From: Alistipes sp.
Lineage (GTDB): Bacteria; Bacteroidota; Bacteroidia; Bacteroidales; Rikenellaceae
DNA: 64,000 nt
Assembly: GCA_017399485.1 (NCBI GenBank)
Contig: JAFQCA010000007.1
Location: 102,391-166,390 of the forward strand
Reading direction: 5' to 3'
How positions within the stretch are numbered: the first letter of the stretch is position 1; every line of letters begins with the position of its first letter. The translations under genes and the position numbers were made by a program. The notes below the pieces were generated by a model, which saw only the letters and a list, made by a program, of their open reading frames with translations, ran no database searches and was not told the origin of the DNA. Positions 17,830 to 26,507 of the stretch are shown piece after piece.

Positions 17830-18846
17830 ATGGCTCAATTCTATAGATACGATAAACCTTTTGAGTTGGAGAGCGGAGGTGTGCTACCCTCGCTTACGAT
17901 TGCTTACGATACGTTTGGAGAATTGAATGCCGAGCGTAGTAATGTCGTTTGGGTTTGTCACGCATTGACGGCTAACTCGGATGTTGCTGATTGGTGGCCG
18001 CATACTGTCGAGCAGGGGTGTTTTTTGGACCCAGCGAAATATTTTACGGTATGTGCCAACTTCCTTGGTTCGCATTATGGTACGACAGGCCCATTGAGCG
18101 TGAATCCCGCAACGGGTGAGCCGTGGTATGGCGATTTCCCTCTGGTAACGGTGCGCGATATGGTACGTGCCCATCAACTTTTGGCAGAGCATTTGGGCAT
18201 TAGTCGCGTGAAGTTGCTCATTGGTAGTTCTATCGGCGGTTTTCAATGTTTGGAGTGGTGTGTTATGCAACCAGATTTTGCCGAAAAGGCAGCGTTCATT
18301 GCTACTACGCCGCGTACAAAACCTTGGGCTTCGGCGTTTAATGAGTCGCAACGTATGGCTATCGAGTGTGACCCGACATTTGGTGAGCGGAGTGCCGAGG
18401 CAGGTCTGCAAGGTATGGCTACTGCTCGCAGTATAGCGCTTATGAGTTATCGTGGCGGTATGGCGTATGATAAAACGCAGGAGGATGAGAATCCTGATGA
18501 AGTGGGCTTCCAGCGTCGGGTCCTCTCGTATCAGCGTTATCAAGGTGAGAAGTTGCGTCGCAGATTCAACGCCTACTCATATTATCGTCTGTCGCAGGCT
18601 GTAGATTCTCACAATTTAGGTCGTGGCCGAGGTCGTGTAGAGGATGTGTTGCGTCAGATTAAAGCAAAGAGTTTGGTTGTTGCAATCACGTCGGATATTT
18701 TGTTCCCACCCTCTGACCACGCTATACTTGTCGATAATATAGCAGATGTGCGCTATCATTTGATTGATTCGGATTTCGGTCACGATGGTTTCTTGGTTGA
18801 GCATAAACAACTCAATGATATTATCATTAATTTTTTGAACGAATAA
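17830..18846 (+). CDS. metX: Homoserine O-acetyltransferase
   Basis: 338 residues of the alpha/beta-hydrolase MetX family, which acetylates homoserine with acetyl-CoA. Seen: 'LTIAYDTFGELNAERSNVV', 'CHALTANSDVADWW', 'CANFLGSHYGTTGP', the nucleophile elbow 'IGSSIGGFQCLEW' (Ser in GxSxGG), an Asp in 'SDILFPPSDHA' and the final His in 'FGHDGFLVE'. The motif set fits acetyl and not succinyl transferases of the MetA type. It lies between metY and hom, all in one operon. Confidence 0.93.
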   Translation: MAQFYRYDKPFELESGGVLPSLTIAYDTFGELNAERSNVVWVCHALTANSDVADWWPHTVEQGCFLDPAKYFTVCANFLGSHYGTTGPLSVNPATGEPWYGDFPLVTVRDMVRAHQLLAEHLGISRVKLLIGSSIGGFQCLEWCVMQPDFAEKAAFIATTPRTKPWASAFNESQRMAIECDPTFGERSAEAGLQGMATARSIALMSYRGGMAYDKTQEDENPDEVGFQRRVLSYQRYQGEKLRRRFNAYSYYRLSQAVDSHNLGRGRGRVEDVLRQIKAKSLVVAITSDILFPPSDHAILVDNIADVRYHLIDSDFGHDGFLVEHKQLNDIIINFLNE

Positions 18847-18865
18847 AATAGAAAAACATATTATT

Positions 18866-20056
18866 ATGAATGGTAAAAAATTAAATATCGGTCTTTTTGG
18901 TTTTGGAACCGTAGGTAGCGGTTTGTATGATGTGCTGAAACGTATCGGCTCGAAGAATGTGGAAATCAAACGAATCTGCGTGCGTGATTTGAATAAGCAA
19001 CGAGGTGTGGATGCAGAATTCACAAATAACGCCGATGATATTTTCAATGACCCGGATATTAACTTTATTGTTGAGTTGATTGATGATGCCGATGCCGCAT
19101 ATACTATCGTTAAGCGAGCATTGCAAATGAGCCTGCCCGTAGTGTCGGGTAATAAGAAGATGCTTGCCCACCATATCGAGGAGTTGATAGAGTTGCAGGC
19201 TCGTTATAATGTGGCTCTGTTGTACGATGCTTCGGCTTGTGGTAGTATTCCTGTAATTCGTAACTTGGAGGAGTATTACGATAACGACCTTTTGACTTCG
19301 GTTAAGGGTATCTTGAACGGCTCGTCGAATTTCATTCTGTCGAAGATTTTTAACGAGAAGATGTCGTATGCCGATGCACTGAAGTTGGCACAGGATTTGG
19401 GCTTTGCCGAGAGTAATCCTACGCTCGATATTGACGGTTGGGATTCGTTGTTCAAACTTATCATCATCACCATCCACGCCTTCGGTTTGTATGTTGCACC
19501 AGAGGAGATTTTTACCTACGGTATATCTAATATGAATGACGATGATATCCGTTTTGCAAACGAGAAGGAGCGTCGATTCAAGTTGGTTGCTCACGTTGAG
19601 AAGATTCAGGGTAATAGACTTATTATGAGCGTTATGCCTCAACTTATTTCGCGTAATAAGTATATCTACAGCGTAGAGGATGAATTTAATGGTGTAGTTA
19701 TCAAGGGCTTGTTCTACGATAAGCAATTTATGTTTGGTCGTGGAGCGGGTGGCTATCCTACAGGCTCTGCTGTGTTGAGTGATATTACGGCTTGCTTGTA
19801 TGATTATAAGTATGAATATAAGAAACGTAATGATTCGCAACTGCCGACATATACTACAGACCACTCATTCCGTGTATATTACCGCTATTCGGATTATGCC
19901 GACCTCGATTTGGTGAAGTTTGAGTCAGTTAGCGAAAATTATATCTCGGACGAGTATAAGTATGTTGTTGGTAAGGTGTCGTTGCGCGAGTTGCATAAGA
20001 TTCAGGATGAGTTGCGCCGTCGCAATGTATTCATTGCGGCCTACCCTAACGACTAA
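18866..20056 (+). CDS. hom: Homoserine dehydrogenase
   Basis: 396 residues. It reduces aspartate semialdehyde to homoserine, the substrate of MetX. The Rossmann motif 'IGLFGFGTVGSGLYDVL' is at the N-terminus; the catalytic domain has 'ASACGSIPVIRNLEEYY', 'GILNGSSNFILSKI', 'DLGFAESNPTLDIDGWDS' and 'GRGAGGYPTGSAVLSDI'. There is no aspartokinase domain. About 80 residues after the catalytic core form a short C-terminal extension where an ACT domain is often found, but I cannot identify ACT motifs. Last gene of the met operon; a repeat and then a terminator follow. Confidence 0.93.
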   Translation: MNGKKLNIGLFGFGTVGSGLYDVLKRIGSKNVEIKRICVRDLNKQRGVDAEFTNNADDIFNDPDINFIVELIDDADAAYTIVKRALQMSLPVVSGNKKMLAHHIEELIELQARYNVALLYDASACGSIPVIRNLEEYYDNDLLTSVKGILNGSSNFILSKIFNEKMSYADALKLAQDLGFAESNPTLDIDGWDSLFKLIIITIHAFGLYVAPEEIFTYGISNMNDDDIRFANEKERRFKLVAHVEKIQGNRLIMSVMPQLISRNKYIYSVEDEFNGVVIKGLFYDKQFMFGRGAGGYPTGSAVLSDITACLYDYKYEYKKRNDSQLPTYTTDHSFRVYYRYSDYADLDLVKFESVSENYISDEYKYVVGKVSLRELHKIQDELRRRNVFIAAYPND

Positions 20057-20059
20057 TCC

Positions 20060-20176
20060 ATTTGCCTAACAAGGTGATTTTTGCGTTATGCTTGTGCTCA
20101 AAATGCTCATTTACGTTTAAGTAAACTCCGCTTTTTCGCATTTCGCAAGCCTTAAACTCCCTCTTGTTATACAAAT
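20060..20176. repeat. Large imperfect inverted-repeat intergenic element
   Basis: 117 bases bounded by ATTTGCCTAACAAG on the left and CTTGTTATACAAAT on the right, which are mutually complementary except for two bases. The interior contains further short complementary blocks (ATTTACGTTT / AAGTAAAC). It lies between hom and the terminator. Size and symmetry suggest a mobile-derived palindromic element; no second copy was found in the window. Confidence 0.45.
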
Positions 20177-20182
20177 GAATAT

Positions 20183-20222
20183 AAAAAGACTGTCATAACC
20201 ATCGTGTTTGACAGTTTTTTTT
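20183..20222 (+). terminator. met operon terminator
   Basis: AAAAAG, stem ACTGTCA / TGACAGT (7 bp, extended by A-T pairs), 13-base loop and eight T. It ends the met operon and just precedes the next promoter. Confidence 0.8.
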
Positions 20223-20261
20223 GTATCTTGCGAAAGTAAACTTGTTAAACCTTATTTAGTT

Positions 20262-21548
20262 ATGAAAATCTTAAGAGTAATTATTATTGCGTGTGTGAGT
20301 GCGTGTGTTGCTTCGTGTGCGCCACAACAGGGTGCAGTTATCCGAAAAAAAAGTAACGGATTTGAACTGCGAGTGGATGGAGAAGTATCGTATATCAAGG
20401 GCGTGGGAGGAACAAACCGTTTGGATGTTGCTTCGGCATCGGGTGCAAATGCGTGTCGTACTTGGGGCGGTGATGTGAAGAGTGTTCGTCGCACTTCGGA
20501 ATTGGCTGCGAAGAATGGTATGCGTGTTATGCAGGGTATCTGGTTGCCTAAGGAGGTTGAGAAGTACTCTGACGAGAAGTTTAAGAACGAGATGCGCGAG
20601 ACCTGCCGCGAATTGGCCGAGACATTTAAGGATGACCCCAATATTCTCTGCTGGGGCATTGGCAACGAGATTGAGTTGAGTGGCGCTAATAACGGTGTAG
20701 TATGGGGCTTTGTCGAGGAGTTGGCTGCAATGATGAAGTCAATCGATAAGCGCCATCTTGTTGCTACTGTTATTGCGCATAATAAGAGTGCGTTGGATTC
20801 TATTGCTCGTTATGCACCGTCGCTTGATATCGTAGGTATCAATAGTTATGGCCCAATTTTGGAGGTTAAGGATATGGTCGCCGAGTCAGATTATAAAGGC
20901 CCATATATGATTACCGAGTGGGGCCCGACAGGTTGGTGGGAGACCTCATCTACAGAGTGGAAGGCTCCAATCGAGCAGACAAGTGAGCAGAAGCGTATAG
21001 TTTACGAGGAGCGTTATAATAATGCTATCTTAGGCGATAAGCGTTGCCTTGGCTCTTTCGTATTCCTCTGGGGACAGAAGGAGGAGCGTACACCTACGTG
21101 GTTTAGTATGTTTGTCGAGGGTAATGTCGAGGGCCTGCCGTTGAAGGGCGAGAAGACTCCTATGGTGGAGGCTATGCAGCGCGTTTGGTCGGGCGAAGAG
21201 CCTGAGCAGACAGCCCCTGTTGTTACGGGTATAAAGGTTGAAGGAAAGACTCCGAAGGAGAGCCCTACCTTGCAGAAAGGTAAGCCGTTCCGTGTTGAGG
21301 TGGCTGCTACAGACCGCGAAGGCGACAAGATGACTTATATCTGGGAGGTATTGCGCGAGGCTACTGTATTGGGTTTTGGTGGCTCGTATGAACCGCGTCC
21401 GGAGCGTTATGGCGAGGTGATTACTACAAATGAGCCCGTAGCCGAGATAACAATTAACGAGGAGGGTAACTTCCGCGTATATGCCTATGTGGCTGACGGT
21501 ACGGGATTCGTTTCTACCGTAAATTCTCCCATTCAGGTGCAGAAATAG
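20262..21548 (+). CDS. Exported glycoside hydrolase-like TIM-barrel lipoprotein
   Basis: 428 residues from the ATG at 20262. The frame is open to 20208, but that segment overlaps the met terminator and a TATCTTGC -7-like element at 20224, and only the 20262 start gives a lipoprotein signal ('IIACVSACVASCAPQQG'). The TIM barrel resembles the GH2/GH5 clan GH-A: acid/base Glu in 'CWGIGNEIELS' (E136) and probable nucleophile Glu in 'MITEWGPTGWW' (E219). The C-terminal 110 residues look like an Ig-type domain ('FRVYAYVADGTGFVSTV'). Specificity is unknown. A heparinase-type lyase gene follows 39 bases later. Confidence 0.75.
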   Translation: MKILRVIIIACVSACVASCAPQQGAVIRKKSNGFELRVDGEVSYIKGVGGTNRLDVASASGANACRTWGGDVKSVRRTSELAAKNGMRVMQGIWLPKEVEKYSDEKFKNEMRETCRELAETFKDDPNILCWGIGNEIELSGANNGVVWGFVEELAAMMKSIDKRHLVATVIAHNKSALDSIARYAPSLDIVGINSYGPILEVKDMVAESDYKGPYMITEWGPTGWWETSSTEWKAPIEQTSEQKRIVYEERYNNAILGDKRCLGSFVFLWGQKEERTPTWFSMFVEGNVEGLPLKGEKTPMVEAMQRVWSGEEPEQTAPVVTGIKVEGKTPKESPTLQKGKPFRVEVAATDREGDKMTYIWEVLREATVLGFGGSYEPRPERYGEVITTNEPVAEITINEEGNFRVYAYVADGTGFVSTVNSPIQVQK

Positions 21549-21587
21549 ATATTATTATAGTGAGGAGTTTTAGTGTCGAGAGTTGTT

Positions 21588-23399
21588 ATGAAAAAATATC
21601 TTTTAACTATAATTTCAGTTGCTCTTTTTGTGTCGGTATCGGCATTTGCGCAGGATGTTGATTACAGTAAATTGGCTCCGCATCCGCGTTTGTTAATCAA
21701 CAAGGGCGATATTGCCGCGATGAGAGCATTTCGTGACCGTTCGGAGAATGCGCAGTATGTGAACGATATGATAGTAAATGAGGCTACCCGATTCCTATCA
21801 ACGTCGTCTGCTGTTCGTAAGTTGGAGGGACGTCGCTTGTTGCAGGTGTCGGGTGAGGTGCTGAAACGTGTGTTTTATCTCTCGTACGCCTATGTTATGA
21901 CCGATGATGTACGCTATGCCGAACGTGCCGAGCGTGAGATGTTGGCCGCCAGCGAATTTATTGATTGGAATCCTTCTCATTTCTTGGATGTGAGTGAGAT
22001 GACTATGGCTTTGGCTATAGGCTACGATTGGCTGTATCATTTTCTGTCGGAAGAGTCGCGTAATAAAATCGCTACGGCAATTTATGAAAAAGGCTTGCGC
22101 CCGTCCGAGAATGATAAACACGCGTGGTTTTTCAAGGCTGACCATAATTGGAATCAGGTCTGCAATGCAGGTATGATTTATGGTGCTTTGGCGATTATGG
22201 ACCGCTCGCCTGAATATTGCCAAGCGTTAATCGAAAAATGTCTCAAATCAAATCCTATAGCACAAAAATGTTATGAGCCCGATGGTGGTTACCCCGAAGG
22301 GGCAGGCTATTGGGACTATGGTACAAGTTTCGAGGTTATGTTGGTTGCGGCTTTGCAATCGGCATTGGGAACAGATGCGGGGATTGCGTCGCAGAAGAGT
22401 TTTATGCAGACGGCATCATATATGACCTATATGGCAACTCCGTCGGGTAAAAGTTATAATTTTGCCGATTCGGGCTCTGCAATGTCTTGCATATCTTCTA
22501 AGTATTGGTTTGCCCGCCAACTCAACGATGCTTCGATTGTTGCGGTGGATGAGTTATTTGTAAAAAATAAGAAAGTACTAAATGTGAGATTGTTGCCTAC
22601 CTATATGGTATTTGGCTCGGCGCTCGATTTCAGTAAATCACAACTGCCCGATAATACTTGGGTTAATCACGGCGAAACACCTGTGTTTGTCTATCGCAGC
22701 GGCTGGGAGAGTAGCGACGATACCTATTTTGCCATTAAAGGCGGCAGGGCAAGTACCAATCACGCCCATATGGATGTAGGCTCATTCATCTATGAACGCG
22801 ATGGCATACGTTGGGCTATCGATTTGGGCTCGCATAACTATCACGTCTTGGAGGAGGCAGGCCTCGACCACGGAAATACAAAACAGGAGAGTGTGCGCTG
22901 GGATATTTTCCGAACAGGGCCAGAGTCGCACAATATACTAATGTTTAATGGTCATCGTCATAATGTCAAGGGGCTGGCTGAGATTGTTAAGACCTTTGCT
23001 ACTCCGCGCCGTAAGGGCGCTGTCGTTGATTTGAGCGCTGCTTTTGAAGGCGATGCTAAAGAGGTTATTCGTACTGCCGAATTGGATAAGAACGATGATT
23101 TGACAATCACAGACCATATAGAGTGTGGCGAAACACCCTCTGTTGTCGAGTGGCGTATGGCGACCAATGCCGAGGCACAAATTGTGGCTCCAAATACGAT
23201 TATGCTAAGGCAGGATGGCAAGACACTCTATCTTAAGTTCAAAGGAAAGGTCAAGGCTGAGGCAAAAATTTGGCCCGACCACAAATATCGAGAGTACGAG
23301 ATAGTGGATAAGAACTTGCGTCGTGTGGGCTTTGTAATGCAACTGAAGGCTAATCAGACGGTAGATATCGAAGTTTCGATGTTGAGCGAGATAGATTAA
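21588..23399 (+). CDS. Exported heparinase II/III-family polysaccharide lyase
   Basis: 603 residues from the ATG at 21588, chosen because it begins a clean signal peptide ('LLTIISVALFVSVSAFAQ'); an ATG 15 bases upstream is also in frame. The N-terminal alpha/alpha toroid has 'ADHNWNQVCNAGM' and 'YPEGAGYWDYG' with the family Asn and Tyr, and the C-terminal beta-sandwich has 'STNHAHMDVGSF' with the catalytic His, then 'DLGSHNYH'. Lyases of this fold act on uronic-acid-containing glycans (heparin, chondroitin, alginate). It pairs with the preceding glycosidase-like lipoprotein. No SusC/SusD genes are near, so this is not a complete polysaccharide utilisation locus. Confidence 0.85.
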   Translation: MKKYLLTIISVALFVSVSAFAQDVDYSKLAPHPRLLINKGDIAAMRAFRDRSENAQYVNDMIVNEATRFLSTSSAVRKLEGRRLLQVSGEVLKRVFYLSYAYVMTDDVRYAERAEREMLAASEFIDWNPSHFLDVSEMTMALAIGYDWLYHFLSEESRNKIATAIYEKGLRPSENDKHAWFFKADHNWNQVCNAGMIYGALAIMDRSPEYCQALIEKCLKSNPIAQKCYEPDGGYPEGAGYWDYGTSFEVMLVAALQSALGTDAGIASQKSFMQTASYMTYMATPSGKSYNFADSGSAMSCISSKYWFARQLNDASIVAVDELFVKNKKVLNVRLLPTYMVFGSALDFSKSQLPDNTWVNHGETPVFVYRSGWESSDDTYFAIKGGRASTNHAHMDVGSFIYERDGIRWAIDLGSHNYHVLEEAGLDHGNTKQESVRWDIFRTGPESHNILMFNGHRHNVKGLAEIVKTFATPRRKGAVVDLSAAFEGDAKEVIRTAELDKNDDLTITDHIECGETPSVVEWRMATNAEAQIVAPNTIMLRQDGKTLYLKFKGKVKAEAKIWPDHKYREYEIVDKNLRRVGFVMQLKANQTVDIEVSMLSEID

Positions 23400-23470
23400 G
23401 AAATGTCGTTATCCAAATTGACTCTCGGGCATAATTGGAAATAGATTCCGATAATTTTAGCGATACAGAA

Positions 23471-23513
23471 GAGAGGTTGCCTAAACAAAATAGGCAACCT
23501 CTCACTGTTTTTA
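23471..23513. terminator. Convergent-gene terminator
   Basis: Perfect 13-bp stem GAGAGGTTGCCTA / TAGGCAACCTCTC around a 7-base loop, followed by a T-rich stretch. It lies between the lyase (plus) and the ECF-like gene (minus). Confidence 0.85.
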
Positions 23514-23538
23514 TATCTCTTTAAGTCGTGGATGAAGG

Positions 23539-24051
23539 TTATTTACGTAGTAGGTAATTTATAAAGGCATAACCGCCTAAAATCTGCAATGCCATACCTG
23601 CTACGCCAAGGCGGAAATCTTGAAGTGCTGCGGCCAAACTGCCTGTCCACGCCCACTCAAAAGCACCGCCAATTATCTGATAAGTCAATACCACAATAGC
23701 CAATAAAGCGATAGATGTCTTCTTAACACTATGTGCCACATACCCTGCTATCAAAGCCAAAATAGTAGATTTTACAAGTATGGGAGCCAACATCGAGGCC
23801 GCAGGCATACCAAATAGCAGATGGTTGATGACAGGTGACAAAACGGCAGTCAAAAGGCCAACTCTCCATCCATACTTATACGCCCCAATCAGTGTAAAAA
23901 AGTAGATTGGCAACAAAATCATACCACCTTGCGGTACGAGGTGGCAAAGTTGCGGCAGGACAATATTGCCTAAGATAAATAGCGCTGCGACAAAATATGT
24001 TTTTGCCTGCGAAAAACTGAGCGCATAGAGTTTAATACTTGTTGTTTGCAT
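23539..24051 (-). CDS. ECF-type transporter S component-like membrane protein
   Basis: 170 residues and almost entirely hydrophobic, with about five or six membrane segments. Size, the loop 'PQGGMILLPIYFFTLIGAY' and the 'GWRVGLLTAVLSPVINHLL' pattern resemble substrate-binding S components of energy-coupling-factor vitamin transporters. The ligand cannot be inferred. Last gene of the redox operon that begins at 27986; it follows the upstream lipoprotein gene by 22 bases. Confidence 0.55.
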   Translation of the reverse strand: MQTTSIKLYALSFSQAKTYFVAALFILGNIVLPQLCHLVPQGGMILLPIYFFTLIGAYKYGWRVGLLTAVLSPVINHLLFGMPAASMLAPILVKSTILALIAGYVAHSVKKTSIALLAIVVLTYQIIGGAFEWAWTGSLAAALQDFRLGVAGMALQILGGYAFINYLLRK

Positions 24052-24073
24052 ATTTTTAGTGTTTGATTAATAT

Positions 24074-24694
24074 TTAATCGTTTTTGTTTATTAGTGGCAG
24101 TATCTCCTGCTCGAAAATGCTTCTCTCAATTATGCGATAATGCGGAGCGTAATGTTGGTTGAATTGCTGGCTATGGTGCATAACGAATTTGTTTTCGTTG
24201 AGCAGACGATTAATCTCCTGACAGTCTGTTTCTGCATTATCAAGTGTGATTCCCATCTCCATTATAACCGAATCAATCCTCGCCCATTCTCTTTGCCACT
24301 CCTCAATTGATGGAGGTGTCAATGAACTTGCGCTACGTAAAAAGGCATCGAAATAGGTGTCGTATGGAACTCTGCCGTCGGCTATGACTTTAAGGCTTAC
24401 TCTAACCATATTGCCACGATATCCTGCAAATTCGTAGTCTGCCCCTTCGTACTCTGCGACTGATGATAGTTCCTGGCGTAGATATTTATCAGCAGCCTCG
24501 TCGTTTGCGATAATATGGCCAGGCCCAAAATAGTCTTGAAAGAAATTTTTGTATAAATCTCTTAATGTTGATTTTGGATACATCTCCATCTGGTACGTTA
24601 CAGCCTGCATTATTGCCTTATCTGTTTGGTCCGATTGGCAAGACGTTGTCCATATTGATATACATAAAATAAATATGTGAAACCAATTTCTCAT
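24074..24694 (-). CDS. Uncharacterised envelope lipoprotein
   Basis: 206 residues. A lipoprotein signal is visible ('FILCISIWTTSCQS'). The mature part is soluble and charged with recognisable-looking conserved stretches 'DYFGPGHIIAND' and 'HHSQQFNQHYAPHYRI', rich in His and aromatic residues, which might bind a metal. I do not recognise the family. The start directly abuts the stop of the DUF1893 gene, so translation is probably coupled. Confidence 0.6.
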   Translation of the reverse strand: MRNWFHIFILCISIWTTSCQSDQTDKAIMQAVTYQMEMYPKSTLRDLYKNFFQDYFGPGHIIANDEAADKYLRQELSSVAEYEGADYEFAGYRGNMVRVSLKVIADGRVPYDTYFDAFLRSASSLTPPSIEEWQREWARIDSVIMEMGITLDNAETDCQEINRLLNENKFVMHHSQQFNQHYAPHYRIIERSIFEQEILPLINKND

Positions 24695-25108
24695 CTACAT
24701 TATACTTTTCACAAAATCATCAATCTCTTGCAGACACTCCTCAATCGTGTCACACTTTGTACATCGCTCCTCAACGGGACAGATGCCGTCGCCTCGTCGA
24801 TTTATTATGTTGACAACCTTTTTGTCATATTCCACATTTATTGAATATTGGTCAAATAACTCGACTGCAGGCTCACTCATCACGTCAGCATAAACAGTCT
24901 TGACGCCTCCTGCTATCATTAATGCGGCAGCACCTTTGCCGACGACCTTGTCGGCTATTGTTGCACCTTCGAGCAGAGAACGGTTGCTACGAAGTAATTC
25001 GTACAAATCTTTTATTCCTCGTTGATAGAATGATTCTATCTTGTCGCCATTGGCGATGATACACGAGCAATTTGAGGTGTGCAATATATGCTGTAACTGC
25101 TTCAGCAT
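24695..25108 (-). CDS. DUF1893 (TM1506-like) protein
   Basis: 137 residues, cytosolic. The pattern 'GATIADKVVGKGAAALMIAG' followed by 'VYADVMSEPAVELF' matches DUF1893, whose structural prototype TM1506 has a deaminase-like fold. The C-terminus adds several Cys ('GICPVEERCTKCDTIEEC') that could bind a metal or an Fe-S cluster. It lies 10 bases after the Tat-exported aldo/keto reductase, suggesting a redox-related role, but no reaction is known. Confidence 0.75.
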   Translation of the reverse strand: MLKQLQHILHTSNCSCIIANGDKIESFYQRGIKDLYELLRSNRSLLEGATIADKVVGKGAAALMIAGGVKTVYADVMSEPAVELFDQYSINVEYDKKVVNIINRRGDGICPVEERCTKCDTIEECLQEIDDFVKSIM

Positions 25109-25118
25109 AGTTGTGTGG

Positions 25119-26495
25119 TTAAAACTCCTTACCTTGTTTTAGGTTTTCGATATATTGGTCTATGCGACGCATCTCACGCGGAATATCAATCCTTTGAGGA
25201 CAATGCGGGTTACATTGCTTACAACCTGTGCAGTATGCTGCTTGACGCTCCTTTTCAACTGCGCGGTCATACCCTATCAGGAATGCACGACGGGCTTTGC
25301 GATAGTTCTCGTCTTGCGATGATTTCGATAGGTTTCCTTCGTTTACACATCGGTTATAATGCAGCAAAATGGCCGGTATATCCAATCCGTAAGGGCAAGG
25401 CATACAATATTTGCAATCATTGCACGGTATTGTAGGATATTGCAACATCAACTCAGCAGTTTCGAATAAAAACTCCTTCTCGTCATCAGTCAGCGGCGTG
25501 AATGGCGAAAATGAGAGTATGTTATCTTGCAGATGTTCTTCATAAACCATACCGCTTAACATACACAATATGTTGGGGTATGAACCGTTGAAGCGGAACG
25601 ACCACGATGCAACCGAGCGGTCAGGCTCTTGCATCTTCAGTCGAGCCTCGATGTGTGCAGGAACATTTGACAGACGACCACCCAACAATGGCTCCATAAT
25701 AAGGGCGGGTATGCCTCTTTTCTCTAATTCGGTATATAGATATTCGGCATTCACATTTCTGCCACGCGCATTACGCCAATCCGAGTAGTTCATTTGAATC
25801 AATACAAAATCCCAATGCACCTTCTCGTGATAAGCCAATATGTGGTCAAAGACATCTGCTGAGCCGTGGAACGACCATCCGAGGTTTTTGATTCTACCCT
25901 TCTCGCGCTCCTCAATAAGGAAATCCAGCATTCCGTTATCTATAAAACGGCGATTGAAATCGCCCACGCTGCCGCCAATGTTGTGCAACAGATAGTAGTC
26001 AAAGTAATCGACCTGCAGATTCTTGAATGAGTTCTCGTACATCATAATAGAGTTCTCGCGCGAGGCATTCGAGAAATTCGACATTTTGGTCGATAGGAAA
26101 TAACTCTCACGCGGATGGCGTTGTAGCGCTATGCCCGTAGCCGTTTCTGACATTCCCTGTACATAGACGGGTGCTGTGTCGAAGAAATTAACACCGTGCG
26201 CAATAGCATAATCGACCAACGAATTGACTTTCTCCTGGTCTATTACGGTCTTTCCATCTTGCTCGATTGTCGGCCAACGCATACATCCATAACCCAGAAG
26301 CGATACTTTGTCGCCTGTCTTTGGGTTGGTGCGATACTCCATCTTGTCGGTTGGTATCTCGTCATCGGAGAGTGTGCTACCACCCTTTTTATTTACGTTA
26401 CATCCCGAAAGAGCCGCTACAGTGAGCATTGACCCTGCGCCGATACGTTTGATAAATTCGCGGCGGTCTATATTGTTTTTATTCTCTGCTTTCAT
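25119..26495 (-). CDS. Tat-exported aldo/keto reductase with C-terminal 4Fe-4S ferredoxin domain
   Basis: 458 residues. The N-terminus has a twin-arginine motif 'DRREFIKRIG', a hydrophobic stretch and 'ALSGC', so it is probably a Tat-exported lipoprotein. The AKR barrel follows, with 'LGYGCMRWPT', 'VNFFDTAPVY' and 'YDYYLLHNIGG'-type motifs. From about residue 375 come Cys clusters, 'CKYCMPCPYG' and 'CTGCKQCNPHCPQ', which can hold two 4Fe-4S centres. Electrons probably come from the membrane polyferredoxin encoded 12 bases upstream instead of from NADPH, as expected for an enzyme outside the cytoplasm. Confidence 0.85.
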   Translation of the reverse strand: MKAENKNNIDRREFIKRIGAGSMLTVAALSGCNVNKKGGSTLSDDEIPTDKMEYRTNPKTGDKVSLLGYGCMRWPTIEQDGKTVIDQEKVNSLVDYAIAHGVNFFDTAPVYVQGMSETATGIALQRHPRESYFLSTKMSNFSNASRENSIMMYENSFKNLQVDYFDYYLLHNIGGSVGDFNRRFIDNGMLDFLIEEREKGRIKNLGWSFHGSADVFDHILAYHEKVHWDFVLIQMNYSDWRNARGRNVNAEYLYTELEKRGIPALIMEPLLGGRLSNVPAHIEARLKMQEPDRSVASWSFRFNGSYPNILCMLSGMVYEEHLQDNILSFSPFTPLTDDEKEFLFETAELMLQYPTIPCNDCKYCMPCPYGLDIPAILLHYNRCVNEGNLSKSSQDENYRKARRAFLIGYDRAVEKERQAAYCTGCKQCNPHCPQRIDIPREMRRIDQYIENLKQGKEF

Positions 26496-26507
26496 CTCTT
26501 TACGGTA

